Shown here one piece after another: positions 1-9,058 of a stretch of 64,000 bases of DNA. Where the stretch lies: NCBI GenBank assembly GCA_013288345.1, contig JABDCA010000003.1, positions 1 to 64,000 of the forward strand. The letters are read 5' to 3'. The translations under genes were made by a program, and so were the position numbers. The DNA is from Bacteroidota bacterium. GTDB lineage: Bacteria; Bacteroidota; Bacteroidia; JABEUT01. A model generated the notes under the pieces. The model did no database searches. It saw only the letters and a program-made list of their open reading frames with translations, and was not told the origin of the DNA. Numbering within the stretch: the first letter of the stretch is position 1; the number at the start of each line of letters is the position of its first letter.

Positions 1-2586
1 CAAGCCGAGGTTAACATTAAAAAGAATGATAGCAGCAAGGTAATAACCCTGAACTTATTATGCGAGAAGCTATACAAGGCAGGGCAGGCAGAAAAAGCGC
101 TGGAGATTGGCATAGATGCCTTAGATCTTGCAGCTAAGTTATCATACACACGTGGCGAAGCGGATGCGTTTAGAAGTGTGGGGATGATATACTATGTTCA
201 GTTAAAATATACTGATGCACTACGAAACTATACACTTGCCTACAAGGCATACGAGCTGCTGAAAGATACCTTTGATATGGGTTTTATGGCCACACGCAAG
301 GGCCTGGTGTATTTCCGGCAGGCCAATTACCCGCTGGCTTTGCAGGAAGATTTCCTTTCGCTTAAGCTACGCGAGGCTGTAAAAGATTCAGCCGGAATGA
401 CATCTACCTATATAAACCTGGGTAATGTTAACTCAGAACAGGCTAATTATACCGAAGCCCTTAAGTACGAGAACATGGCGCTGACCCTGAGCATACGCCT
501 GAAACGCAAAATGAACGAATCGGCTTGCTGCATCAATATTGGCGGAATTGAAGTATACCTGAAAGAATACCAGAAGGCGCTCGATAATTTCAAAAAAGCG
601 CTTGTTATGGGTGCCGAGCTGAAAGATGACGAAGGCATAGCTATAACATACAGCGATATTGGTGAGGTGTTTCACGATATGAATAAAGATGATTCAGCCA
701 TGGTGTACTATACACGTTCGTTGTTGATGAAGCATAAGATCGGGTATAAACGCGGTTTTGAGTCTTCGTATATTGAGATGTCGTATATGTATAATGCCCA
801 TAAGCAGTTTTTATTGGCCCGTATTTATGCCGATAGCGCACTAAAGGCATCTATGAAAACAGGTAGTATTAACTACATAAGTATGGCCTATGCTGAACTG
901 GCACATGCCGATAGTAGCCTGGGTAACTTTAAGCTGGCCTTTGAAGAGTATGTGCATTCAGTATCATGGAAGGACAGTTTGACAAACCAGGAGAATACCA
1001 AAAAAAGTGTGCAGGCTGCGATGAATTATGAGTTTGATAAAAAACAAGCCATTGAAAAAGCGCAGCAGGATAATAAAGATGCTATTGCCGAACAGGACAG
1101 GAAGAAACAGATGATAGTGCGCAATTCGTTTATTGCAGGCTTTTTGCTGATGATAGCGTTGGCGTTTTTCATTTTCAGGGGCTTAAGGCAAAAGCAAAAA
1201 GCCAATGAAATTATTACCCGCCAAAAGGAAGAGGTAGAGAAACAAAAACTGGTGGTAGAAGAACAAAAGGCAAAGGTAGAGGAGCAAAATGTATTTATTG
1301 AACACCAAAAATCTATTGTAGAAGAAAAGAACAAAGATATAACCGATAGCATACGCTATGCATCGCGCATACAGCAGGCATTGCTTACCACCGAAGATTA
1401 TATTGGCAAGCACGTAAAAGAATATTTTATTCTGTTTAAACCGCGCGATATTGTCAGCGGCGATTTTTACTGGGCCTTTAAAACCCCCGAACTGCAAGCG
1501 GGTGGCGATAACGGAAATAGCGGGCACGGAACAACCGGCGCTGCATTAGCTCCGTCGTTAAAAGAAAAAGCAATAGCATTTAAAAAGCGATCGACCGAAG
1601 CAGAGAAAATTGCATGGCATTTGCTAAAGGCTAATTCTGCCGGGTTTAATATTATAAGGCAACATGTTTTAGGGCAGTATATAGCCGACTTTGTGCATGT
1701 TCAAACAAAAACCATTATAGAAATTGATGGCGATGTGCAGGATTATTCAAAGGAAGAAGAAGCACAAAGGGCAGCATGGCTTGCAGATATGGGCTATGAG
1801 GTGCTGCGTTATAAGAGTGATGAAGTAGTTGGTAGCTCGTTGAAGTTTTTAGATAGTGTAGTAGCCAAACTACAGGACAAGGCGCTGAAAGCTTTTCCTG
1901 ATGGCAATGATACAACAGGGGCATTTTGTATTGCCTGCTGCGATTGTACAGGCCATGGTGTACCGGGTGCCTTTATGAGCCTGCTCAATATATCTATGCT
2001 GAACGAAACTGTGGTGGAGCGGGAGATACAAAGGCCGGACCTGGTATTGAACGATGTACGCGATAATATTATTAAGGCCCTTAACCCCGAAAAGGTAGAT
2101 ACCGAAAGCCAGGATGGTATGGATTGTTCGCTGGTTACATTCGATTTTAAAAATGGCATAATGCAGGCCGCCTGTGCCAATAACCCTGTGTGGATAATAC
2201 GGAATGGAGAGCGTCACACTGAGCCTGTCGAAGTGTCTACCTTACCTATAGATGGGCTTCGACAAGCTCAGCCTGACAATTTCTTCGAAATTGCCCCCGA
2301 CAAAATGCCTGTAGGCATACAGCATGGCGAGCAAAAGCCATTTACCCTGCACAACGCAAAAATAAGTAAAGGCGATTGCATATATTTGTTTACCGATGGC
2401 TATGCTGACCAGTTTGGCGGGCCTAAAGGAAAGAAGTTCAAGTACAAAACCCTGCAGGAATTGATAATGAACAATGCGCAATTACCAATGAAGGAGCAGA
2501 AGACTATTTTAAATAAAACATTTGAAGATTGGAAGGGCGGATTAGAGCAGGTGGATGATGTATTAATAATAGGAGTTAGAATTTAA
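1..2586 (+). CDS. TPR / coiled-coil / SpoIIE-type PP2C phosphatase, 5' truncated, with inserted DUF559 domain
   Basis: The reading frame is open from the first base, so the gene starts upstream of the window; the GTG at 178 is only an internal valine. N-terminal tetratricopeptide repeats (about 1-990) are followed by one transmembrane helix (about 1111-1185), a charged coiled coil (1190-1345) and a C-terminal SpoIIE/PP2C serine phosphatase. Metal-binding motifs GDFYW (about 1458) and CDCTGHGVPGA (about 1938) and the terminal DDV are present. In this family TPRs sense partners and the phosphatase dephosphorylates serine/threonine of anti-sigma-factor-antagonist-like proteins. About 130-140 residues of a DUF559 nuclease-like domain separate the first two phosphatase motifs, which lie about 15 residues apart in the neighbouring paralogue. 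A second in-frame insertion is a palindromic repeat (2212-2277). Whether the phosphatase still folds is unknown. Confidence 0.9.
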   Translation, partial: QAEVNIKKNDSSKVITLNLLCEKLYKAGQAEKALEIGIDALDLAAKLSYTRGEADAFRSVGMIYYVQLKYTDALRNYTLAYKAYELLKDTFDMGFMATRKGLVYFRQANYPLALQEDFLSLKLREAVKDSAGMTSTYINLGNVNSEQANYTEALKYENMALTLSIRLKRKMNESACCINIGGIEVYLKEYQKALDNFKKALVMGAELKDDEGIAITYSDIGEVFHDMNKDDSAMVYYTRSLLMKHKIGYKRGFESSYIEMSYMYNAHKQFLLARIYADSALKASMKTGSINYISMAYAELAHADSSLGNFKLAFEEYVHSVSWKDSLTNQENTKKSVQAAMNYEFDKKQAIEKAQQDNKDAIAEQDRKKQMIVRNSFIAGFLLMIALAFFIFRGLRQKQKANEIITRQKEEVEKQKLVVEEQKAKVEEQNVFIEHQKSIVEEKNKDITDSIRYASRIQQALLTTEDYIGKHVKEYFILFKPRDIVSGDFYWAFKTPELQAGGDNGNSGHGTTGAALAPSLKEKAIAFKKRSTEAEKIAWHLLKANSAGFNIIRQHVLGQYIADFVHVQTKTIIEIDGDVQDYSKEEEAQRAAWLADMGYEVLRYKSDEVVGSSLKFLDSVVAKLQDKALKAFPDGNDTTGAFCIACCDCTGHGVPGAFMSLLNISMLNETVVEREIQRPDLVLNDVRDNIIKALNPEKVDTESQDGMDCSLVTFDFKNGIMQAACANNPVWIIRNGERHTEPVEVSTLPIDGLRQAQPDNFFEIAPDKMPVGIQHGEQKPFTLHNAKISKGDCIYLFTDGYADQFGGPKGKKFKYKTLQELIMNNAQLPMKEQKTILNKTFEDWKGGLEQVDDVLIIGVRI
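1540..1900 (+). other. In-frame DUF559 (Vsr-like endonuclease) domain inserted in the phosphatase
   Basis: The inserted segment has the hallmarks of DUF559: TEAEKIAWHLL, then RQHVLGQYIADF, then IIEIDGD, then a YEVLRYKSDEV end. The D...E-x-D spacing (ADF...IEIDG) resembles the PD-(D/E)xK nuclease core, so the catalytic residues look intact. The insertion lies in the loop between GDFYW and DCTGHG. Both junctions carry a similar string (acaaccggcgc near 1532, acaacaggggc near 1912), encoding TTGA on each side, which could be a remnant of the insertion event. No intein splice motifs are seen. Confidence 0.85.
2212..2277 (+). repeat. Palindromic REP-like element inside the phosphatase coding sequence
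   Basis: The arms cactgagcctgtcgaag and cttcgacaagctcagcctga are inverted repeats with few mismatches. The same family occurs between genes at 9371-9426, with half copies near 10534 and 40284. Here it is read through in frame as about 22 extra residues (containing EPVEVS and GLRQAQP) absent from the paralogue at 2591-4903. Confidence 0.85.
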
Positions 2587-2590
2587 TAAA

Positions 2591-4903
2591 ATGGACAAGG
2601 GACAATTGACAAGGGACAATTTTGAAAAACAGGAAAGAGTTTCTGTGCGATTTAACTGCCCACTGTCTATTATCAACTGTCAATTGTTGGTTTTGCTTTT
2701 CACTTTTAGTTTTTCACTTTGTTCAGCTCAAAAAGCAACTATCGATTCTATTACTCATGTTTTAAAAACAGAACTTAAAGACGACAGCAATAAAGTAAAT
2801 ACGTTAAATGCCCTGAGTGGTAAGCTTTGGCGTATGGATAAGTACGATACTGCCATTATATGTGCTAACAATGCCCGCACACTTGCAGAGAAGATTGATT
2901 TTAAAAGGGGAATTATAAAAGCATGGCGCAACTGCGGTTCGGCATATTATAACCAGGGAAATTATTTTAAATCGCTCGAAAGCTATACCAAATCATTGGC
3001 GCTTAGCCAGCAGATCGGCGATCAAGCCAGTACAGCTCTTGACCTGGGAGGTGTAGCACGCGTTCAGTATATACAGGGTAATTACCCTAATGCAATGGAC
3101 TATTATCTGAAGGCATTGACTATAAACCAAAAACTTGGCGATAAAGATGCTATTGCCAGCAACTATGGCAATATGGCTAATATTTATAATTCACAAGCCA
3201 ATTACGATCTGGCCATTGAATACCATAAAAAAGCAATAGATATTTATACGGAAACAGGTAATAAAAACGGAATAAAAAGAGGTTTTGAAAACATATCAAT
3301 CTTGTACAGGGACGAAAAAAAATTCCCTGAAGCCATAGACTATGAAGCTAAAGCATTGCAGGTCTGTCGTGATATGAAAAGCGAAAAGAATATAGCAACC
3401 GCTTATAATAATATGGGGGAGGTATATAATAAGCAGGGTAATTACTCAATGGCCATGATATATTACGATAGCGCCATTAATCTTAACCGTAAAAATGGCA
3501 ATATAAAAAGTGTGAGCATAAACCTTGTTAACCAGGGTGAAGTATACAGACTGCAAGGTAATTACCCTAAAGCGTTGCAGTATGATAATGAGGCGCTTGC
3601 TATAAGACGACAGTTGGGTGATAAAAGTACCCTGGCTTATGCCTATGATGATATTGGTGAAATATATATACAGGAAAAAAAATATGACATAGGCCGGAAA
3701 TATACCGATTCAAGTATTATGTTTTCGAAGGCCATTGGTGAAAAATTTTTGGTGAAGGATGGCTACCACGACCTTGTTGAAATAGACAGCGGTGTGGCTG
3801 ATTACAAAACAGCTTTTGAAGATTATAAGAAATATGTTGCCTATAGCGATAGCCTGCTGAATGATGCCAACACCCAAAAAACAGTGCAGGCTGAGATGAA
3901 TTACGACTTTAACCAAAAGCAGGCAGCCGAAAAAGCCGACCAGGATAAAAAAGATGCCATTGCCGAACAAGACCGTAAAAGGCAGGCCATAATACTATAC
4001 TCGGTGCTGGCAGGGTTTTTACTGTTAATGGCGCTTACCTTCTTTATATTTCGCGGGCTCAGGCAAAACCAAAAAGCCAACCGTATAATTACAAAGCAGA
4101 AAGAAGAAGTGGAGCAACAGAAAGCCATGGTGGATGAAAAGAACAAGGAAATATTAGATTCTATTAATTATGCCAAGCGCCTGCAAGATGCTATTCTTCC
4201 TCCGCTTGCACTCATCAAGCAGCACTTGCCGGAATCGTTTGTGTTATATAAGCCCAAAGATATTGTTGCCGGAGATTTTTACTGGATGGAAGTAGTTAAA
4301 GCCCCATCGGGTGATATTGTTTTAATTGCCGCATGCGATTGTACAGGCCATGGCGTACCGGGTGCATTGGTAAGTGTGGTTTGTAGTAATGCACTTAACC
4401 GCACCGTAAAGGAATTTAAAATAACGCAGCCGGGTAAAATATTAGATAAGGTACGCGAACTGGTGTTAGAGACATTCGAGAAGAGTGAAAGCAATGTGCA
4501 GGATGGTATGGATATATCGTTGTGCTGCCTCAATACCAAAACCGGCGAAGCACAATGGAGTGGGGCCTATAATTCGTTGTGGTATGTGCAAAACAACGAA
4601 CTGAAAGAAATAGATGCCGACAAGCAACCTATAGGAAAGAATGACAGGCCTGTACCATTCAATACACATAATGTAAAATTTGAAAAAGGCGATATACTCT
4701 ATTTGTTTACCGATGGTTATGCCGACCAGTTTGGTGGGCCTAAGGGCAAAAAGTTCAAATACAAAACCCTGCAGCAATTGATAATGGACAATGTTCATTT
4801 AACAATGCCGGAACAAGAAACCATTTTAAATAAAACCATTGAAGACTGGAAAGGCGGCCTGGAGCAGGTAGATGACGTGCTTATAATGGGAATACGAGTT
4901 TAA
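2591..4903 (+). CDS. TPR / coiled-coil / SpoIIE-type PP2C phosphatase (second paralogue)
   Basis: 770 residues. The N-terminus is a signal sequence ending near residue 47 (LCSAQ), then TPR repeats (about 60-400), a transmembrane helix (about 465-488), a coiled coil and a SpoIIE/PP2C domain with GDFYW (about 561), CDCTGHGVPGA (about 582) and DDV (about 760). It follows the first phosphatase by 4 bases, so the two are probably co-transcribed. The last 90-100 bases of the two phosphatase domains are almost identical, pointing to recent duplication or gene conversion. This copy has the standard phosphatase domain without the DUF559 insert, so it is the better candidate for an active enzyme. The first 35 codons are written in intergenic-type repeat (gacaattgacaagggacaat), yet no later in-frame ATG would keep the signal peptide. 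Confidence 0.9.
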   Translation: MDKGQLTRDNFEKQERVSVRFNCPLSIINCQLLVLLFTFSFSLCSAQKATIDSITHVLKTELKDDSNKVNTLNALSGKLWRMDKYDTAIICANNARTLAEKIDFKRGIIKAWRNCGSAYYNQGNYFKSLESYTKSLALSQQIGDQASTALDLGGVARVQYIQGNYPNAMDYYLKALTINQKLGDKDAIASNYGNMANIYNSQANYDLAIEYHKKAIDIYTETGNKNGIKRGFENISILYRDEKKFPEAIDYEAKALQVCRDMKSEKNIATAYNNMGEVYNKQGNYSMAMIYYDSAINLNRKNGNIKSVSINLVNQGEVYRLQGNYPKALQYDNEALAIRRQLGDKSTLAYAYDDIGEIYIQEKKYDIGRKYTDSSIMFSKAIGEKFLVKDGYHDLVEIDSGVADYKTAFEDYKKYVAYSDSLLNDANTQKTVQAEMNYDFNQKQAAEKADQDKKDAIAEQDRKRQAIILYSVLAGFLLLMALTFFIFRGLRQNQKANRIITKQKEEVEQQKAMVDEKNKEILDSINYAKRLQDAILPPLALIKQHLPESFVLYKPKDIVAGDFYWMEVVKAPSGDIVLIAACDCTGHGVPGALVSVVCSNALNRTVKEFKITQPGKILDKVRELVLETFEKSESNVQDGMDISLCCLNTKTGEAQWSGAYNSLWYVQNNELKEIDADKQPIGKNDRPVPFNTHNVKFEKGDILYLFTDGYADQFGGPKGKKFKYKTLQQLIMDNVHLTMPEQETILNKTIEDWKGGLEQVDDVLIMGIRV

Positions 4904-4908
4904 TACAG

Positions 4909-5004
4909 TTTATAAAGTTCATAAAGTTTTTAAAGTTCATCAAGTTTATAAAGTAGAAGCTATTTACTGCTTTATAAACTTTCTACTTTACGAACTTTTA
5001 ACTT
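4909..5004. repeat. Inverted repeat of agttcataaagttt strings
   Basis: Direct copies of agttcataaag/agtttataaag are followed by the complementary ctttataaactttctacttt, giving a long AT-rich stem-loop between the phosphatase operon and the next gene. A relative with the same units lies at 15971-16064. It may double as a terminator. Confidence 0.6.
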
Positions 5005-5066
5005 ATAGGTAACATTGGCTCCCTTAAACAAGCCTACTTTTATTTTTCCTTAAAACCCTTGGAAAT

Positions 5067-6005
5067 ATGAAAGCAAGAGTACTTACCCTGGCATTGGCAT
5101 TATGTTTAACCTTCGCAGCAAAAGCGCAATACCCAAACGTTACTTTATATAATATACAATACACTACAGTAGCTAATGGCAATTCGCCTTATATGAACCA
5201 ATTTGTAAATACAGGTGGCATTGTAACCGCATCGTATGGCTCGGGCTATTATGTGCAAACTACCCGCGCAAACCAATGGGCAGGTGTAAATGTGTACGAT
5301 AAAACGCATGCACCGGCAGTGGGCGACAGCATTACATTTACCGGCGAGGTAATTGAATATTATAGCGAAACCGAAATGCAGACCATTACCAATTACGTAA
5401 CAGTAAGTACCGGCAACCAGGCATTAACTCCGCCTACTGTTGTAGGGTTCGATTCTATACAACAGGAAAAATACGAAGGCATGCTGGTAAAGATAAAGGA
5501 TGCTACCTGTGTACGTTATAATGCTCCCAAGGCATGGTATGTGTTTACCGATTCTACCATGACAAAAGGTAAAAGTAGCCTCGATACTGTCGATAACATA
5601 AATTATACTTACCCTTACTCCAAAGGCAAAAACTACAGTGTAACAGGCTGTGTGCACTTCGAATATGCCAACTGGATTGAGCCACGTAATAAACTCGATA
5701 TTGATTCAATTAACGTTACTGCAGTCGGTATTGCTAATTACGTGAATGATCTTGCTGATATTAATGTATATCCTAATCCCAGTAATGGTGTATTTACAGT
5801 TTCTGTTAATGCACTTGCAAATGAAAAGAATACCGGCATTACACTTACCGATATTACGGGCCGCATAATTTATACTGAGCAGTTAGATATAAATGCCGGA
5901 ACACATACTTTGCCTATTAATGCCGGTACCCTTGCAAAAGGATGTTACTTTTTGCAGTTAAGCAACGCCCAATACAGTGCGGTTAAAAAAGTGATTATTA
6001 ATTAA
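5067..6005 (+). CDS. Secreted OB-fold-like protein with T9SS C-terminal sorting domain
   Basis: 312 residues. Signal peptide of about 20 residues (ends AAKAQ). The central region (about 20-215) is beta-rich, with alternating 'VG-D-ITFTGEV-Y' and 'YEGMLVKIKDATC' motifs as in the OB-like domains found in secreted Bacteroidota nucleases and DUF5689-type proteins. The last 75 residues form a type A T9SS sorting domain (INVYPNPSNGVFTV ... GCYFLQL ... KKVIIN). The protein should be exported by Sec, cross the outer membrane by type IX secretion and be released or anchored. No catalytic residues are recognised, so the enzymatic function is open. It is the only clear T9SS cargo in the window. Confidence 0.85.
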   Translation: MKARVLTLALALCLTFAAKAQYPNVTLYNIQYTTVANGNSPYMNQFVNTGGIVTASYGSGYYVQTTRANQWAGVNVYDKTHAPAVGDSITFTGEVIEYYSETEMQTITNYVTVSTGNQALTPPTVVGFDSIQQEKYEGMLVKIKDATCVRYNAPKAWYVFTDSTMTKGKSSLDTVDNINYTYPYSKGKNYSVTGCVHFEYANWIEPRNKLDIDSINVTAVGIANYVNDLADINVYPNPSNGVFTVSVNALANEKNTGITLTDITGRIIYTEQLDINAGTHTLPINAGTLAKGCYFLQLSNAQYSAVKKVIIN

Positions 6006-6189
6006 GATACCTCTGATTGGTTTTAATTCAATTAAAAATTATTCCAAAGGCATCCCTCTGGGAAGAATGACGAATTAGAAATAGAAAACTCGGCGCACCT
6101 CTGCGTGTTTTTCTCTCTGCGTACTCTGCGGTAAAGGTGTTGAATGTAAATTCTGTTTTTTATTATCAAATCTTCAAATCTCCCAATCA
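6006..6189. other. Intergenic repeat-like filler
   Basis: The gap holds simple strings seen elsewhere in the window: 'ctctgcgtgtttttctctct' and 'gtactctgcggtaaa' (relatives near 10673 and 12240) and 'atcaaatcttcaaatctccc'. No gene is seen. Confidence 0.5.
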
Positions 6190-6699
6190 TCAAATTACTA
6201 TTTCAAACAATACCAACGATAGGGTAGAGTAGTGCTTGGGCAAACCTTTGGCATCTTTATCTAACTGGCGGTGCCCGGCTATTTTAAAGCCACACTTTAT
6301 GTAATAGTCGCCCAGGTTTTTATTGTCGGCCCAGGTATCCATTCGTATATACTTACGGTCCGTTTCTTTGCAATGCGCTTTTGCCCAGTCAATAATAACT
6401 TTGGTAAGGCTGCGGCCTTTAAATTTTGGGTTTGTAGCAATGCGGTGTATGTAAATCGAAAACTCGTTATCGTCCTTGCCCCATAACAGTGGATCATTGT
6501 AAAAGATTGAAAATATACAAGCCACTTCTCCCTCTTCCACAATTTTCCAGTGACGTTTTTCCTCTATCTCGGTTGCTATCAGCTCCCTGTCGAACTCTTT
6601 CCACAGGTTATAGCCATTCTTGCGCTGGTATTCGGTTGCAAGTTGGTATAGTTCAAAAATCGTTTCTGTATCTTCTGGGGTGCTGTTAAGTATTTTCAT
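6190..6699 (-). CDS. GNAT family N-acetyltransferase
   Basis: 169 residues. The acetyl-CoA-binding motif A of the GNAT fold is visible as IYIHRIATNPKFKGRSLTKV (about 84-103), followed by the helix IDWAKAHCK and the typical C-terminal strand with YYIKCGFKIAGH. The substrate cannot be predicted. It is the first of three acetyltransferase-domain genes on the minus strand (with 7328-7810 and 8081-9037), but the repeat-filled gaps argue against one transcript. Confidence 0.85.
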   Translation of the reverse strand: MKILNSTPEDTETIFELYQLATEYQRKNGYNLWKEFDRELIATEIEEKRHWKIVEEGEVACIFSIFYNDPLLWGKDDNEFSIYIHRIATNPKFKGRSLTKVIIDWAKAHCKETDRKYIRMDTWADNKNLGDYYIKCGFKIAGHRQLDKDAKGLPKHYSTLSLVLFEIVI

Positions 6700-6741
6700 T
6701 TGTTCTCTTTTCTCTAAACAATTATTTTCTATTCAAATTTG

Positions 6742-6834
6742 GGCGTTCCCCCATGCTGCGCAAGGGGGCGGGCTATACGCTGCAAGTCCTAGCTGCGCTG
6801 TGGGCTTTCCGCTACAACGGCGAAGCCCTCATGA
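6742..6834 (+). repeat. Interspersed GC-rich repeat, copy 1
   Basis: Begins gggcgttcccc, contains gctgcgctgtgggctttccg and ends near cggcgaagccctcatgag. Copies occur at 9239-9334, 14503-14617 (both reversed) and 22999-23087. It is richer in G+C than the surrounding sequence. Confidence 0.8.
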
Positions 6835-6901
6835 GTTCCGTAGAAAACAATAGAGATGCGAATAATCCCTAACGCAAACCACCATTCGTAATTCGTAATT
6901 T

Positions 6902-7246
6902 TTAATTCGTAATTAAAATTCTGTCGTTAATGGTATTAGGCTGAGAGATAACAAGGAACTCAAGCTCGTGCAGGGTTTCGTTAGCAATAAAATGCTTTGT
7001 ACCCGCAGCAATTAAAATACCCATATGTGCCCCTATGGTATCAGTTTCATTATCGCAATGAAAGGTAGCAACGCCTTTTAAAATGAAAAAATACTGCTGT
7101 GCATTTTTATGGAAGTGCAATTGCTCTTTGGTACCCGGTGGCATGCTCTCCTGCTTTACCGATAAGCCAGCAGTATCAGCCAATACCCAGCTATTGCAGT
7201 TTTCTCCCCAGGTATAATGTTGTGCGTTGTCTTTGTTTGTTATCAT
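6902..7246 (-). CDS. Small single-domain cupin protein
   Basis: 114 residues, one cupin barrel. Motif 1 reads PPGTKEQLHFHKNAQQYFFI (about 36-55), with metal ligands H44 and H46; the usual glutamate is a glutamine (Q51). Motif 2 has IGAHMGILIAAGTKHFIAN with H85. Such stand-alone cupins bind a metal and act as isomerases, dioxygenases or sugar-binding proteins; the substrate cannot be read from the sequence. The gap to its neighbours is filled with aattcgtaatt-type repeats. Confidence 0.85.
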   Translation of the reverse strand: MITNKDNAQHYTWGENCNSWVLADTAGLSVKQESMPPGTKEQLHFHKNAQQYFFILKGVATFHCDNETDTIGAHMGILIAAGTKHFIANETLHELEFLVISQPNTINDRILITN

Positions 7247-7327
7247 AATTTTAAGTTGATGATTTGAAAATTTGGTAATTTGATGATGAAAAGACTTTAT
7301 AATGTATGGTTATTAATTTTCAGATCT

Positions 7328-7810
7328 TCAAATTGCCAAACCATCAAATCGCTTCTCCATTTTAATATTAGCCCTCTGAAACTCTGAAGTACCCAAAGGT
7401 ATTTCTGTAAAACCAAGTTTGTAATACAATTGTATGGCCGCAGCAGAGCCTTCCTTGTTCGAGAATAGTATCAATGTTTTGGCGCCAAACTCTTTCATGC
7501 TTTGCACCGAATATTCACCCAGCAGCTTGCCTATTTTCAGTCCTCGGTATTTTTCGTCTACTGCCATTTTTATCATTTCATATACTCCTTCGCCCATGTT
7601 CAGGTAAGCAACGGTACCCACTACATAGCCATTATGCAGGGCAATATATATACGTCCACCGCCCTTTAGTACATATCCATCCGGGTCGTTGACCGTTTTC
7701 AGGTCTTCTTCTTCCATTATGTACTTACGGGTTATCCACTGCTCGTTAATTTCTTTAAACCGCTGTTGGTGCTCGGGTAGGTAGTCTACTATTTCGATTG
7801 TTGTTTCCAT
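7328..7810 (-). CDS. GNAT family N-acetyltransferase
   Basis: 160 residues from the ATG at 7810. The frame stays open for another 46 codons upstream, but those codons are translations of interspersed repeats (the tgtgtcat element at 7871-7982), so the internal ATG is the likely start. The motif A region is MIKMAVDEKYRGLKIGKLLG and the C-terminal motif is AIQLYYKLGFTEI, typical of GNAT enzymes that acetylate amines. Substrate unknown. Confidence 0.85.
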   Translation of the reverse strand: METTIEIVDYLPEHQQRFKEINEQWITRKYIMEEEDLKTVNDPDGYVLKGGGRIYIALHNGYVVGTVAYLNMGEGVYEMIKMAVDEKYRGLKIGKLLGEYSVQSMKEFGAKTLILFSNKEGSAAAIQLYYKLGFTEIPLGTSEFQRANIKMEKRFDGLAI

Positions 7811-7870
7811 GGTTTTTATTTCGTTATTGGATATTCCTTGTTCGATATTCGATATTCTTTTTTCCTGGCT

Positions 7871-7982
7871 TTGGCACAACGGCGAAGCCCTCATGAGATC
7901 CAAAATAAATGAGCGCGTCACGAATAATTCTGTGCATCTATGTGTCATTTTCTATCATCGTTACTCTTCACCTCACGTGCCT
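7871..7982 (-). repeat. Interspersed 'GGCACGTGAGGTGA...ATGACACATAGATG' element, copy 1, with nested insert
   Basis: Reversed copy. Ends are ggctttggcaca and cacctcacgtgcc, and the core is catctatgtgtcat. About 45 bases containing acggcgaagccctcatgag (also at the end of the GC-rich repeat at 6742) are inserted after the first end. Other copies: 14432-14495, 23109-23166, 26471-26530, 61447-61510, 61783-61850. Confidence 0.75.
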
Positions 7983-8080
7983 AAGCTCTTTCTTTTGTTT
8001 TTATTTCATTATTCGAAATTCGGAGTTCGATATTGGATATTCTCTTGTTCTCATTTTCAAATCTTCAAATTACCAAATCA

Positions 8081-9037
8081 TCAAATTGTATTCAGTTTCA
8101 TTATTTTCTGAGTCCTTTTCAATACATCCATTTCTTTAGGCGCTTTTTTATCTTCGAAGCCGAGTTTGTAATACAGGCGGTGTGCTTCTTTTAAATCGTT
8201 GGTGGTTTGCAGCCATAGCTCGGTGGCTTTGTTTTCTTTGCAACGTGTTATGCAACGCTCTATCAGTTTGGTGGCAATACCCAGCTTCCGTACTTCAGGG
8301 TTTATATACAGCTTGCAAAACTCAAACTTATCATCGTTCAGCCTTTTGAGTGCCACACAACCCACGACTGTATTTTTATAGATGGCGTAAAACACAAAAC
8401 CTCCATTGCTTAAGTAAGCCTCTTCAGGGTTCTTTAATGCATATTCATCTTCTTTCTCCAGCTTGCCGTTTAGCATGCCCAGTAACCAGTTGCCGGCTAA
8501 ATTGTAAAAATGCTTTTTCAGCGATGGCTTAAAATCTACCACCTGCACAGGGTTGTAATCGTTCACATCGCGAATGCGGTCGGGTAGGGGTTTTATTTCA
8601 ATATCGCGTTCAATACGGCTTACTATGTTTATCAGGTCGGGGTGGCCGCCTGTAAGTAATTGCTCTAATGCTTTCGATATAGATTGCCATATAGGCTCAA
8701 GCTTGGTATATAGTTTTTTGCCCTGTGCCGTAAGCACAACATGTTTCGAACGGGCATCGGCAGGATTGGCAGTAATTTTTGCCAGACCATGTTCCTGCAA
8801 CTCGCGCACAATGTTCTTAACTGTAATATGGGTAAAGCCTATAGCCGCCGAAATATCCTGCATGGTTAAAGGCTCGCTGCTTTGCAATAGGGTGTAGTAG
8901 GTGGCAAACCAGCTTGCTTTAAAATCAATTCCGCGTTCGCTGTACATCTTGTCGCCTTCGGTTTGTAGCTTTTCGCCTATGCGCCGAAACCGTGTTGCGC
9001 CTGCCAGGAAGCCTAATTTCGATACTGTGTCTACCAT
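8081..9037 (-). CDS. MarR-type regulator fused to a GNAT acetyltransferase
   Basis: 318 residues from the ATG at 9037; an in-frame start at 9088 would add 17 residues overlapping the promoter and is less likely. The N-terminal half is a winged helix-turn-helix of the MarR family (MQDISAAIGFTHITVKNIVR recognition region, then the DARSKHVVLTAQG wing). The C-terminal half is a GNAT domain (CKLYINPEVRKLGIATKLIE, HRLYYKLGFEDK). Such fusions are a known class in which a sensor or acetyl-CoA-dependent activity is coupled to DNA binding. The operator palindrome lies in its own promoter (9059-9088), suggesting autoregulation. Confidence 0.88.
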   Translation of the reverse strand: MVDTVSKLGFLAGATRFRRIGEKLQTEGDKMYSERGIDFKASWFATYYTLLQSSEPLTMQDISAAIGFTHITVKNIVRELQEHGLAKITANPADARSKHVVLTAQGKKLYTKLEPIWQSISKALEQLLTGGHPDLINIVSRIERDIEIKPLPDRIRDVNDYNPVQVVDFKPSLKKHFYNLAGNWLLGMLNGKLEKEDEYALKNPEEAYLSNGGFVFYAIYKNTVVGCVALKRLNDDKFEFCKLYINPEVRKLGIATKLIERCITRCKENKATELWLQTTNDLKEAHRLYYKLGFEDKKAPKEMDVLKRTQKIMKLNTI

Positions 9038-9058
9038 GCTATTATGAAATATGTTTTG

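Noticed and set aside
1460-1960. The insertion in the phosphatase might be an intein.
   Set aside because: No N-terminal Cys/Ser splice motif and no C-terminal His-Asn followed by Cys/Ser/Thr at the borders; the domain is DUF559, not a LAGLIDADG or HNH homing nuclease.
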